From Lachnospiraceae bacterium UBA7182 (GTDB lineage Bacteria; Bacillota; Clostridia; Lachnospirales; Lachnospiraceae): DNA of 7,315 nt. The notes beneath the pieces are model-generated. The model was not told the DNA's origin and ran no database searches. It saw only the letters and a program-made list of their open reading frames with translations. Position 1 is the stretch's first letter, and each line of letters opens with the position of its first letter. Positions 1 through 6,472 of this stretch are shown here, one piece after another. The DNA lies in NCBI GenBank assembly GCA_002491115.1, contig DKVI01000002.1, forward strand, positions 51,403 to 58,717, given 5' to 3'. The position numbers and the translations under genes are program-made.

Positions 1-895
1 AACAGAGTCAAAGCTCACTACGATAATGTCGCCTTCCGGCCCGCATGTCTTGCCTGCCGCTTTGATAGCGTCAATTGCGCCAAATGCTTCGTTGTCGTTC
101 TCACAGATTACTACGTCGATGTCGTCGTAGCTCTTTAAGAAGGACTCCATAACTTCCTGGCCCTTTGCCTGTGTAAACTCACCGGACTGCATGTCAAGCA
201 TCTTCCAGTTGGAGATGCTCAGCCAGCTTGTTTGCCATACCTTCTGTACGTCCGACCTGTGCGGAAGCGCCGATGGTACCCTGGATCGTTACCATGTTGA
301 TCTCTTCTTCGCCGCGACCCTGATCTTCCAGGTATTTTGCAAGCCATTCGCCGCAGGTTTCGCCTTCTTTCACGAAGTTGCCGCCTACCCATGCTTCATA
401 AAGCGTGTCGTCGGATACGTCCATCATACGGTCGGAAAGGATAACCGGAATGCCGGCCTCTTTTGCTTCTTCCAGAACGGTTTCCCAACCGGTCTCAACA
501 ACGGGTGCTACTACGATGTAATCTACTTCCTGCTGGATGAAAGAACGGATTGCCTTGATCTGGTTCTCCTGTTTCTGCTGCGCGTCGTCAAAGATCAGTT
601 TATATCCGTTTTCTTCGGTAAAGGTAGATTTGAAAGATTCTGTGTTTGCTGTTCTCCAGTCGGACTCAGCACCTACCTGCGCATAACCTACTGTGATCAG
701 GTCTCCGGAAGCTGCGTCCGCTGCCGGTGCTTCATCTGCCGGCGCCTCATCTGCCGGTGCTTCATCTGTTGTGTCGCCTGCCTCATCGGCTGCGGGTTCT
801 GCAGGAGCATCTGTGCTGGCTGCGCCGCCGCCGCACGCTACGGTTGACATTGCCATTGCTGCGATCAGCAATGCGGATAATACTTTTCTTTTCAT
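1..895 (-). CDS. ytfQ: YtfQ-like sugar ABC transporter substrate-binding lipoprotein, 3' end outside window, frameshifted
   Basis: Extracytoplasmic sugar-binding lipoprotein of the ribose/galactofuranose class (type I periplasmic binding protein), which delivers sugar to an ABC permease. The start at 895 is set by AAAGGAGG just upstream; an ATG at 925 lies before this site and is rejected. Residues 1-20 form a signal peptide with a lipobox ending STVAC, the lipidated Cys being residue 21. An Ala/Pro/Asp/Glu linker (about 24-58) follows. The mature part begins ITVGYAQVGAESDW and includes QQKQENQIKAIRSF, APVVETGWE and IQGTIGASAQVGR, all closely matching E. coli YtfQ as I recall it. The frame from 895 stops at 194-196 after 233 codons, but the next frame continues from about position 216 to the window edge without a stop and encodes typical YtfQ sequence (SGEFTQAKGQEVMESFLK, then CENDNEAFGAIDAIKAAG). 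So this is one gene with a 1-nt insertion, either a real lesion or a sequence error. Permease and ATPase genes would be expected beyond the left edge. Confidence 0.9.
205..220 (-). other. Frameshift site in the ytfQ-like gene
   Basis: Upstream of here the reading frame gives GMANKLAEH and then LQLEDA-stop. Skipping one base restores ISNWKMLDMQSGEF, which is what the family has at this point. Codon starts move by exactly one base, so the sequence carries one extra nucleotide relative to an intact gene (for example CATCTCC in place of CACTCC on the coding strand). I see no long homopolymer or obvious slippery heptamer. Confidence 0.85.
721..765 (-). repeat. Three 15-bp tandem repeats in the lipoprotein linker
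   Basis: Three successive 15-bp units (721-735, 736-750, 751-765) differ at only two positions in the middle copy. They encode repeats of Ala-Pro-Ala-Asp-Glu between the lipidated cysteine and the sugar-binding domain. The linker probably spaces the domain from the membrane, and the copy number may vary between strains. Confidence 0.8.
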
Positions 896-898
896 ACT

Positions 899-908
899 TT
901 TTCCTCCT
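899..908 (-). promoter_or_regulatory. Ribosome binding site of the ytfQ-like gene
   Basis: The minus strand reads AAAAGGAGGAAAAAGT immediately before ATG 895. This is a near-consensus Shine-Dalgarno and fixes the start at 895 rather than 925. Confidence 0.85.
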
Positions 909-921
909 TTTAATTCTGCGT

Positions 922-938
922 TCACCCCATGGGGGTGA
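922..938 (-). promoter_or_regulatory. Palindrome / hairpin in the ytfQ 5' leader
   Basis: A 7-bp perfect inverted repeat TCACCCC / GGGGTGA with a 3-nt loop, containing the 10-bp palindrome CCCCATGGGG (925-934). It sits between the likely promoter and the ribosome binding site, about 27 nt before the start codon. It could be an mRNA-stabilising hairpin or a DNA operator; the sequence alone does not decide. Confidence 0.5.
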
Positions 939-960
939 TTGAAGTATGTTTACATGTTGT

Positions 961-989
961 ATTGTAAAGAATCATAAGAGAAATTTCCA
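961..989 (-). promoter_or_regulatory. Putative weak promoter of the ytfQ-like gene
   Basis: The minus strand has TGGAAA (989-984), a 17-bp spacer and TACAAT (966-961). The -10 is good and the -35 poor, as expected for a promoter that needs an activator. A TTTACA / TGTAAA inverted repeat (949-954 and 963-968) overlaps the -10. The neighbouring AraC-type response regulator is the obvious candidate activator, but that is inference. Confidence 0.4.
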
Positions 990-1025
990 TGGGATATTTT
1001 TAGAAAAAAGTTCAAATTTTCCCAC

Positions 1026-1066
1026 AAAAAAAACCGGACTAACAGGAAATACACTGTTTTTCCGGT
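1026..1066 (-). terminator. Rho-independent terminator of the yesN-yesM operon
   Basis: Downstream of the kinase stop, the minus strand forms a stem of ACCGGA/TCCGGT (outer, 1066-1061 with 1038-1033) plus AACAG/CTGTT (inner, 1058-1054 with 1045-1041). The two stems are separated by a 2x2 internal loop and the apical loop is 8 nt. A run of eight T follows (1033-1026). It separates the regulator operon from the ytfQ-like gene, so the latter should have its own promoter. Confidence 0.85.
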
Positions 1067-1091
1067 AAAAATATAATTTTTTTTAAAAGTT

Positions 1092-2627
1092 TTATGTTTT
1101 TTTATGACCGTTTTTCTCAGATAATCCCAAGCAGATACGGACACAAGTGCCGACTCCTTTTTCGGAAGTAATGGTAAGATCCGACTGGCTTCCATAGTAC
1201 ATCCGGATTCTTTGGACTACATTGTAAAGGCCGAAGCTGCCCTTCTGCGTATCTGACGGACGTTCAGGACTTTTCAGCTTTTTGGTGAGCGCTGCTAATG
1301 TGACCTGATCCATTCCGATTCCGTTATCTTCCACTTCAAAGAAGATCGTTTCTCCGTTTCTGTAGCCGCGGATACTGATCTTTCCTCCGCCCCGTTTATT
1401 CTTGATTCCGTGGTACAGAGCGTTTTCTACCACCGGCTGTAAAGTCATTTTTAAGATTACATATTCTTTGATGTCGTCATTAATTTCAATACTGTATTCC
1501 AGAATATCTTCATAACGAATTTTCTGTATTTTTAAATAACTTCGGATATGGCCTTCTTCTTCTGCGACCGTGATAAAGTCTTTTCCGCCGGAAAGTACCG
1601 TACGGAAAAAGTCACTTAGGTTGGTAGTCATTTCCACCACCTGTTTATTGTTTCCGCCTTCTGCCATCCAGACGATGGAATCCAGGGTATTGTACAGAAA
1701 ATGAGGGCTGATCTGAGCCTGGAGGAGCTTTAACTCTGCTTCACGCAGGTTTTTCTGTTCCAGCCGGGTTTTTTCCATCAGGTCTTCAATTTCATCACTC
1801 ATTTTGTTAAAAGTTCTTGCAAGTACGTTTATTTCTTCCAGCTGATACATACTGGCTCTGGCGGTCAGATCCCCCTGTCCTAATGCTTCTGCGGTTTTTC
1901 TCAGAGAATTAATGGGTCTGGTCACGGAATCTGTGATGGCGGCGGACAGGATAAAGCCAAGAGACAGCACGCCCAGGAGAAGTACAATGAATATGCCGAC
2001 CGTCTGCCGGGTCTGTTCATCCATTTGCTTTTGCAGTTTTTCCATATGGATCATTTCATAATGCGTGTATTGTGTAATATAGTCCTGTATCATGGAACAC
2101 AGGCCTTTGATATCGTTTTCCCATATGGAAACGTTCTCACTGTAGGTTCCCGGAACGGCAGAATTATCAATCATCCGGTTGACGGCCTTTTCCAGGCTGT
2201 CCAGACAGGATAAGATTCCCCGGATCTTAATTTCGCTGTCCGAATCGGGGACCCGTTCGATGGAGGTGCCGAAGGCATATCTGGCGGAGTTGATCATGTT
2301 GATCGGATTTTTTAATACGGTAGCGTACTGGGTCGAACCTTCTGTAATATCGCCATCTTTGAATTTGGAAGCGTCAATCAGTCCGATCATAACCCGGTAC
2401 ATGGAATATTCCATGTCCTCTTTGAATTTGATATTATATTCGTTGGCTATTTTCAGGTTGGACATGATTTCGTTATAGGAATTTGAATAATCCTGAATCA
2501 TTTTCAGGATTTCCAGGATCATCCCGGTCAAAGGGATGGCGATTACAAACAAAAGCAGGGACAGACGCATTTTCAGCGTAAGCCGGCGGGGACGTTTTTT
2601 CTCTTTATCACAGTCTTCTTTTTTCAC
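1092..2627 (-). CDS. YesM-type sensor histidine kinase
   Basis: Membrane histidine kinase of the LytS/YesM (HPK7-like) class, 511 residues, which should phosphorylate the adjacent YesN-type regulator. Two membrane segments (about 21-43 and 209-231) enclose an extracellular region of about 165 residues that I do not recognise; it may sense sugar directly or through a loaded binding protein. A HAMP linker (about 231-283, with TRPINSLRKTAEALGQGDL) leads to the His_kinase domain: QISPHFLYNTLD with phospho-acceptor His309, N box LQPVVENALYHG with Asn402, G1 box DNGIGM (434-439) and G2 box GSFGLYNV (463-470). All catalytic motifs are intact. Translation starts at GTG 2627, which overlaps the regulator's TGA as GTGA, with AGGAG 11 nt upstream, so translational coupling is likely. 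Placement beside a YtfQ-like gene suggests control of uptake of a pentose, hexose or oligosaccharide; the ligand cannot be read from the sequence. Confidence 0.95.
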   Translation of the reverse strand: MKKEDCDKEKKRPRRLTLKMRLSLLLFVIAIPLTGMILEILKMIQDYSNSYNEIMSNLKIANEYNIKFKEDMEYSMYRVMIGLIDASKFKDGDITEGSTQYATVLKNPINMINSARYAFGTSIERVPDSDSEIKIRGILSCLDSLEKAVNRMIDNSAVPGTYSENVSIWENDIKGLCSMIQDYITQYTHYEMIHMEKLQKQMDEQTRQTVGIFIVLLLGVLSLGFILSAAITDSVTRPINSLRKTAEALGQGDLTARASMYQLEEINVLARTFNKMSDEIEDLMEKTRLEQKNLREAELKLLQAQISPHFLYNTLDSIVWMAEGGNNKQVVEMTTNLSDFFRTVLSGGKDFITVAEEEGHIRSYLKIQKIRYEDILEYSIEINDDIKEYVILKMTLQPVVENALYHGIKNKRGGGKISIRGYRNGETIFFEVEDNGIGMDQVTLAALTKKLKSPERPSDTQKGSFGLYNVVQRIRMYYGSQSDLTITSEKGVGTCVRICLGLSEKNGHKKT

Positions 2628-3748
2628 TTCTTTATATTCTCCTGGCTTTCCCTGGCCCGAAACTCCGTAGGCGACTGTCCGGTGATCTTTTTAAACGTGG
2701 CGCTGAAATAATGCGGATCATTGTATCCGACCCGTTCTCCGATCTCTGAAGTACGCAGATGGGTGCATGTAAGAAGTTCGCAGGCCTGTTCGATCCGTAT
2801 TTTTGTCAGATATTCCACGAAAGACTGTCCGGTTCCCTGTTTGAAAATAGAACTGAAGTAACTGGGGCTTACACCTATGTATCCTGCGATCATATTCAGA
2901 GAAAATTCGCTGTTGCCGTAATTCTCTTCAATATAATCCTTGGCTTCCCGAATCAGAAGGCTGTAACGGTCACCGGAATTTTTATCCCGGATTGTCAGCG
3001 CAAAAGTAAAAAGTTCCTTTAAATAATCCATGGTGCTTTCGATTCGGTCGATTGCTTTTGTAATCCTTTTAAGATCCATCAGTTCAGGCGGAATGTCCTC
3101 GGGGGCCGGTTTCAGCGTTTTGATAAATTCCTGGACGCAGTAGAAGATATCCATGGTCATGTACTGGCGTAAAAGCAGGGACATATAGTTGCCTTCTCCT
3201 ACTGCCTCAAAATATTCATCGATGAAGCGGCCGCATTCGTCGGTTTTCCCCGTCTTTAAGAAATTTTCGATCAGACGGCGGTCCACGCCGCTGTAATCTG
3301 TCTTGTCCGGAAATTCCATATACTCTTCATATTTTACAAAATATCGTTCTAAAAGCCGGGAATGTTCCAGCTCATCCTGGATCTGGTCCGCAACTTTTTT
3401 TAAAGCTTCGATCAGGCCCGATGAAGTGACCGGCTTTAAGAGGTAATCGCTGATGCCGATCTTGATGGCTTCTTTGGCATAGTCAAACTCCGTATAACCG
3501 CTTAAAATGATAATCTTTGTTTTAGGGAGCGCTTTTTTGACCAGCCGGCTTAGTTCCAGTCCGTCCATAAAAGGCATTTTTACATCCGTCAGCAGAATAT
3601 CCGGCTGACTCTTTAAGATCATGGGGTAGGCGTATTCTCCGTCTCCGGCCTCTCCCACAAGCTCAAAACCATGAGAGTTCCAGTCAATATTATTTTTGAT
3701 TCCCTCGCGAATCACAGTTTCATCTTCTACCAAAAACACTTTGATCAT
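2624..3748 (-). CDS. YesN-type response regulator, receiver plus AraC DNA-binding domain
   Basis: Cytoplasmic transcription factor of 374 residues. The receiver domain (about 1-120) has the acidic pair Glu8/Asp9, phospho-acceptor Asp55 in LLTDVKMP, Ser83 in ILSGY and Lys105 in LLKP, so phosphorylation chemistry looks intact. A middle region (about 125-260), typical of YesN regulators, has no clear motif. The C-terminal AraC/XylS domain (about 265-367) has both helix-turn-helix units, around IAGYIGVSPSYFSSIFK and IGERVGYNDPHYFSATFKK, and ends GQSPTEFR. The start at 3748 follows AGGAGGG by 6-7 nt; an ATG at 3808 adds 20 residues that do not resemble a receiver and overlaps the promoter, so it is rejected. 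The gene is first in a two-gene operon with the kinase. Expected role: activate sugar transport genes, probably the ytfQ-like gene just downstream. Confidence 0.95.
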   Translation of the reverse strand: MIKVFLVEDETVIREGIKNNIDWNSHGFELVGEAGDGEYAYPMILKSQPDILLTDVKMPFMDGLELSRLVKKALPKTKIIILSGYTEFDYAKEAIKIGISDYLLKPVTSSGLIEALKKVADQIQDELEHSRLLERYFVKYEEYMEFPDKTDYSGVDRRLIENFLKTGKTDECGRFIDEYFEAVGEGNYMSLLLRQYMTMDIFYCVQEFIKTLKPAPEDIPPELMDLKRITKAIDRIESTMDYLKELFTFALTIRDKNSGDRYSLLIREAKDYIEENYGNSEFSLNMIAGYIGVSPSYFSSIFKQGTGQSFVEYLTKIRIEQACELLTCTHLRTSEIGERVGYNDPHYFSATFKKITGQSPTEFRARESQENIKK

Positions 3749-3779
3749 ACACGTCCCTCCTGACCTTCCTGCTGATAGA

Positions 3780-3808
3780 AGAATAGCATATTTCGGTGCG
3801 GTTTTCAA
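3780..3808 (-). promoter_or_regulatory. Promoter of the yesN-yesM operon
   Basis: The minus strand reads TTGAAA (3808-3803), a 17-bp spacer, then TATTCT (3785-3780) preceded by TGC, an extended -10. Transcription should start near 3773, giving a leader of about 25 nt with the AGGAGGG site. This is a good vegetative sigma-factor match. Confidence 0.7.
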
Positions 3809-3897
3809 TATGGATGCATCATGGCTTACAGGCTCTTTTTGTCGATAAGATGTGGGGATTTTCCTACTTATTTCGTCAAAAACTTAAGTAATGTCTG

Positions 3898-3922
3898 TGC
3901 TACCATGTATCCAAAACGGAGG
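3898..3922 (+). promoter_or_regulatory. Ribosome binding site (and possible -10) for the LysM gene
   Basis: GGAGG at 3918-3922 lies 6 nt before ATG 3929 and 9 nt before ATG 3932, and decides the start. A possible extended -10, TGCTACCAT (3898-3906), lies upstream with no convincing -35. The divergent gap 3749-3928 otherwise holds only the yesN promoter; the real promoter of this gene is uncertain. Confidence 0.6.
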
Positions 3923-3928
3923 TTGGTG

Positions 3929-5164
3929 ATGATGGAACTGTTAGAACGTAAAAACGCAAAAGAGGAATGGAAACTTCCAAAAAATGTACGCCAGATCGGG
4001 GAACCGGGCCAGGGAATCAAAATCCTGGTTGAGGATTATGTGTATACGTTTTTGCATCAGGTGGCGGAAACCAACCTGACCTGTATAAAGACAGCCGTCC
4101 TGGTGGGCAGGGTGGAAAAAGGACGGGGGATTTATGTCCAGGGCGCTTTGGAAGTGGATATGGGACAGGATATGAAAAAATGGTTTACCCATGACCAGTG
4201 GCGGGATATATTTCAGGAGATACATACATGGTTCGAGGGGATGGACGTGGTCGGATGGTATATGGCCAATCCGGGCTTTCCGCCGGTACTGTCCGAGGAA
4301 CTGAAAAAAATACACAGCCGGAACTTTTCCGGTGATAACCGTCTGTTTTTCCAGACAGATATACTGGACAATGAAGAAGTTTTTTATGTGTGCGGCGAAA
4401 GAGGCCTGGAGCCGGCCTGCGGTTATTATATATATTATGAAAAGAACGATCGGATGCAGGCATATATGAGCCGCCGGCGGGGCGGAGCAGGGATCGAGCG
4501 TGAAGGAATCATAAGAGACCGTGCCACAGCCCGTTTTCGCAATGTCATGCAGGAAAAAAAAGAACAGAGTTCCCAGAAGAAAGTGCTGGCTTTCTTGTAT
4601 ACATCCTGTACGTTTCTTGTGATGGTCATTCTGGTGATCGGGATTACGCTTGTGAACAACTATGACCGTATGTCCCATATGGAACACGCTATCGACAATA
4701 TATCGGAAAGCCTGGCAGGCGTGCAGAATACCGGTTCCCCGGAAGAGGTGGAGGAGGCGGTGCGCCTGGAAAATCAGCAGGCACTTCTGGATCAGGGCGG
4801 ACAGGCTTCCGAAGGGGAGGCGCAGGGACTTCCCGAAGAAGAGCCGGACGCGGACGAACCGGACAGTTCTGATGATGAATCTTCGGAACAGGACGGACAG
4901 GCTTCGCCGGAGGAAAACGCGGGTGCAGATGAGGATGCAGATGAGGAGACACCGCCTGCTTCGGAAGAACCTGAACCGGTACAGGAAGCCATGTCCCAGG
5001 CCGTAAGCCAGCCGGAACGTTATGTGGTGAACAAAGGAGATACGCTTCTTAATATCTGCCGCGCGAGATACGGTACGGAGGACATGCTGGATAAAATCCT
5101 CGAACTGAACGATTTGAGCGACGGTGATATGATATATGTTGGAGAAATTATTTTACTTCCATGA
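3929..5164 (+). CDS. LysM protein with degenerate MPN/JAMM-like N-terminal domain and one membrane segment
   Basis: 411 residues; start chosen at 3929 from GGAGG 6 nt upstream, since the frame open from 3821 has no ribosome binding site. Residues about 27-172 follow the MPN/JAMM pattern: a first helix (KILVEDYVYTFLHQ), a strand with VLVG (57-60), and VVGWYMANPGFPPVLS (107-122), which aligns without gaps to the VVGWYHSHPGF...LS motif of Rpn11-like proteins. The metal ligands are replaced (His to Met112, His to Asn114, Asp to Leu125, and the upstream Glu apparently to Ile53), so no isopeptidase activity is expected. A membrane helix (about 219-241), a very acidic Glu/Asp/Ser/Pro linker (about 285-355) and a C-terminal LysM domain (364-411, YVVNKGDTLLNICRARYG) follow. 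Inferred topology: MPN-like domain in the cytoplasm, LysM outside on peptidoglycan. First gene of a plus-strand cluster with the DUF5711-like and CvpA genes. LysM and TM are certain; the MPN call is mine from motif alignment. Confidence 0.85.
   Translation: MMELLERKNAKEEWKLPKNVRQIGEPGQGIKILVEDYVYTFLHQVAETNLTCIKTAVLVGRVEKGRGIYVQGALEVDMGQDMKKWFTHDQWRDIFQEIHTWFEGMDVVGWYMANPGFPPVLSEELKKIHSRNFSGDNRLFFQTDILDNEEVFYVCGERGLEPACGYYIYYEKNDRMQAYMSRRRGGAGIEREGIIRDRATARFRNVMQEKKEQSSQKKVLAFLYTSCTFLVMVILVIGITLVNNYDRMSHMEHAIDNISESLAGVQNTGSPEEVEEAVRLENQQALLDQGGQASEGEAQGLPEEEPDADEPDSSDDESSEQDGQASPEENAGADEDADEETPPASEEPEPVQEAMSQAVSQPERYVVNKGDTLLNICRARYGTEDMLDKILELNDLSDGDMIYVGEIILLP
4924..4947 (+). repeat. 12-bp perfect tandem repeat in the acidic linker
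   Basis: TGCAGATGAGGA occurs twice back to back (4924-4935, 4936-4947). A second 12-bp repeat, CGGACAGGCTTC, occurs at 4798-4809 and 4894-4905. Both lie in the low-complexity acidic linker of the LysM protein and suggest growth of the linker by small duplications. Confidence 0.7.
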
Positions 5165-5180
5165 AAGAAAATGGTATACT
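5152..5180 (+). promoter_or_regulatory. Possible promoter for the DUF5711-like and cvpA genes
   Basis: TTTACT (5152-5157), a 17-bp spacer and TATACT (5175-5180), with TGG immediately before as an extended -10. It overlaps the last codons of the LysM gene, and transcription would start about 30 nt before ATG 5220. It could uncouple the last two genes from the first. Confidence 0.5.
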
Positions 5181-5219
5181 ACATATGATCAGTGACATTT
5201 TCAAGAACGGAAGCGGAAC

Positions 5220-6425
5220 ATGAGTATACAGTTGTTGAAGCCCGGTGTCAACGCGGACACAGCGAATACAAATCTGGACGGGGATATGGACGTCTATAAA
5301 AAAGAACTCAGAGCACATCGGCTGAGAAGCCTGGCTGTTTCGGCAGGTGTGTTTGTGGCTGTCGTGTTGTGCTTTCTTGGCGTATGGTTTGTTTTTCAAA
5401 ACCGTACCTATGAGACATATGAAGTGGTGAACAGTTTTGATCGTTCGGATACGATGACAACCCGGTACACGGAGTTTCTGAATTATGTGCTGAAATACGG
5501 TAAAGACGGAATTTCCTGTGTGGATTCCAATAACCGGCCTGTCTGGAGTCAGACTTACAGTATGCAAAATCCCATCATTCATGTCTGTCAGGGAAGTATA
5601 GCCCTTGCGGAGGAGAACGGCACATCGGCGATGATTTTTGACGCGTCCGGCCTGCAGGCTGATATACAGACCCGTCTGCCGATCCGGCAGATATCCGTGT
5701 CCTCCCAGGGAGTGCTTGCAGCGCTTCTGGAAGACGGGGATATGATGCGGATCTATCTTTATAATAAAAAAGGCGAAGAGCTGATTAATTCCAAGTTTGA
5801 ACTGCAGGATACAGGCTACCCTCTCAGTATGTCTCTGAGCGCGGATGCCACCAAACTGGCAGTCTCATTTCTCCAGGTGCAGGACGGAACCGTAAGTACC
5901 TGCCTTGCTTTCTATAATTTTGACTCGGTGGGAGAAAATTATGAAGACCATCTGGTATCTTCGGAGATCCTGTCAGGCATTGTTATGCCATATGTGGAGT
6001 ATGCAGATACAACCCATTGTTTTGCGGTGGGGACCGACAGGCTTTTGGTATACGAAGGAAAGCAGATTCCGGAACAGACGATGGAGATCCCTGTAGAAAA
6101 AGAGATTTTAAGCGTGTTTTGCAAAGACGGAAAGATCGGCCTTGTGTTTGAAGGAGAGGAAGAGGCATATGCGCTCCAGGTATATGACGTACAGGGAAAG
6201 CGGCAGTTTCATACCGAATTTGGACTGGATTATCAGACCTTAAAATTTTCCGGGTCAAATATTCTTATTTATAATGAATTTGAATGCCTTATGATAAATG
6301 ACAGTGGAAAGATATTTTTCACGGCAGAGTTTGACGAATCCGTATCCAACCTGTATACACAGTCGGGAAACAGCAGGTATATTGTAATGCATGCGTCAAG
6401 GACAGATCAGATTCGGTTAAAGTAA
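5220..6425 (+). CDS. DUF5711-like family single-pass membrane protein with propeller-like ectodomain
   Basis: 401 residues, function unknown. A short basic cytoplasmic N-terminus (KKELRAHRLR) precedes one membrane helix (about 37-59), and the remaining ~340 residues should lie outside the cell. The ectodomain is a series of short beta-rich repeats with Gly/Asp turns, such as NPIIHVCQGSIALAEENG, ISVSSQGVLAALLEDGD and MSLSADATKLAVSF, resembling blades of a WD40- or PQQ-like propeller. This arrangement matches what I know as DUF5711 proteins of Clostridia. No catalytic motif is evident. The start is uncertain: ATG 5220 has only a weak GGAAGCGG upstream, and ATG 5286 (GGACGGGG upstream) would remove 22 residues while keeping the membrane helix. 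It sits 55 nt after the LysM gene and 47 nt before the CvpA gene, so it is probably part of the same envelope cluster. Confidence 0.8.
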   Translation: MSIQLLKPGVNADTANTNLDGDMDVYKKELRAHRLRSLAVSAGVFVAVVLCFLGVWFVFQNRTYETYEVVNSFDRSDTMTTRYTEFLNYVLKYGKDGISCVDSNNRPVWSQTYSMQNPIIHVCQGSIALAEENGTSAMIFDASGLQADIQTRLPIRQISVSSQGVLAALLEDGDMMRIYLYNKKGEELINSKFELQDTGYPLSMSLSADATKLAVSFLQVQDGTVSTCLAFYNFDSVGENYEDHLVSSEILSGIVMPYVEYADTTHCFAVGTDRLLVYEGKQIPEQTMEIPVEKEILSVFCKDGKIGLVFEGEEEAYALQVYDVQGKRQFHTEFGLDYQTLKFSGSNILIYNEFECLMINDSGKIFFTAEFDESVSNLYTQSGNSRYIVMHASRTDQIRLK

Positions 6426-6457
6426 AAGTGAAATGGCCATTGGGGTAAGATGCGGTC

Positions 6458-6463
6458 AGGAGG
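6458..6463 (+). promoter_or_regulatory. Ribosome binding site of the cvpA-family gene
   Basis: A consensus AGGAGG, 9 nt before ATG 6473. It selects this start over the out-of-frame ATG at 6433. Confidence 0.8.
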
Positions 6464-6472
6464 AACTGGAAT

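Noticed and set aside
191..847. 218-residue plus-strand open frame rich in Cys and Phe
   Set aside because: It is antisense to the ytfQ-like gene, whose protein has clear family motifs; no ribosome binding site and odd composition.
950..1195. 81-residue minus-strand frame across the kinase 3' end and terminator
   Set aside because: It overlaps the kinase in another frame and reads through the terminator stem and T-run; no start signals.
3821..3928. N-terminal extension of the LysM protein to ATG 3821
   Set aside because: No ribosome binding site before 3821, the extra 36 residues do not resemble the rest, and the stretch lies beside the yesN promoter; GGAGG before 3929 is far better.
3941..4687. 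248-residue minus-strand open frame opposite the LysM gene
   Set aside because: The plus-strand frame has an RBS, a TM segment and a LysM domain; the antisense frame has no recognisable domain and composition typical of shadow frames.
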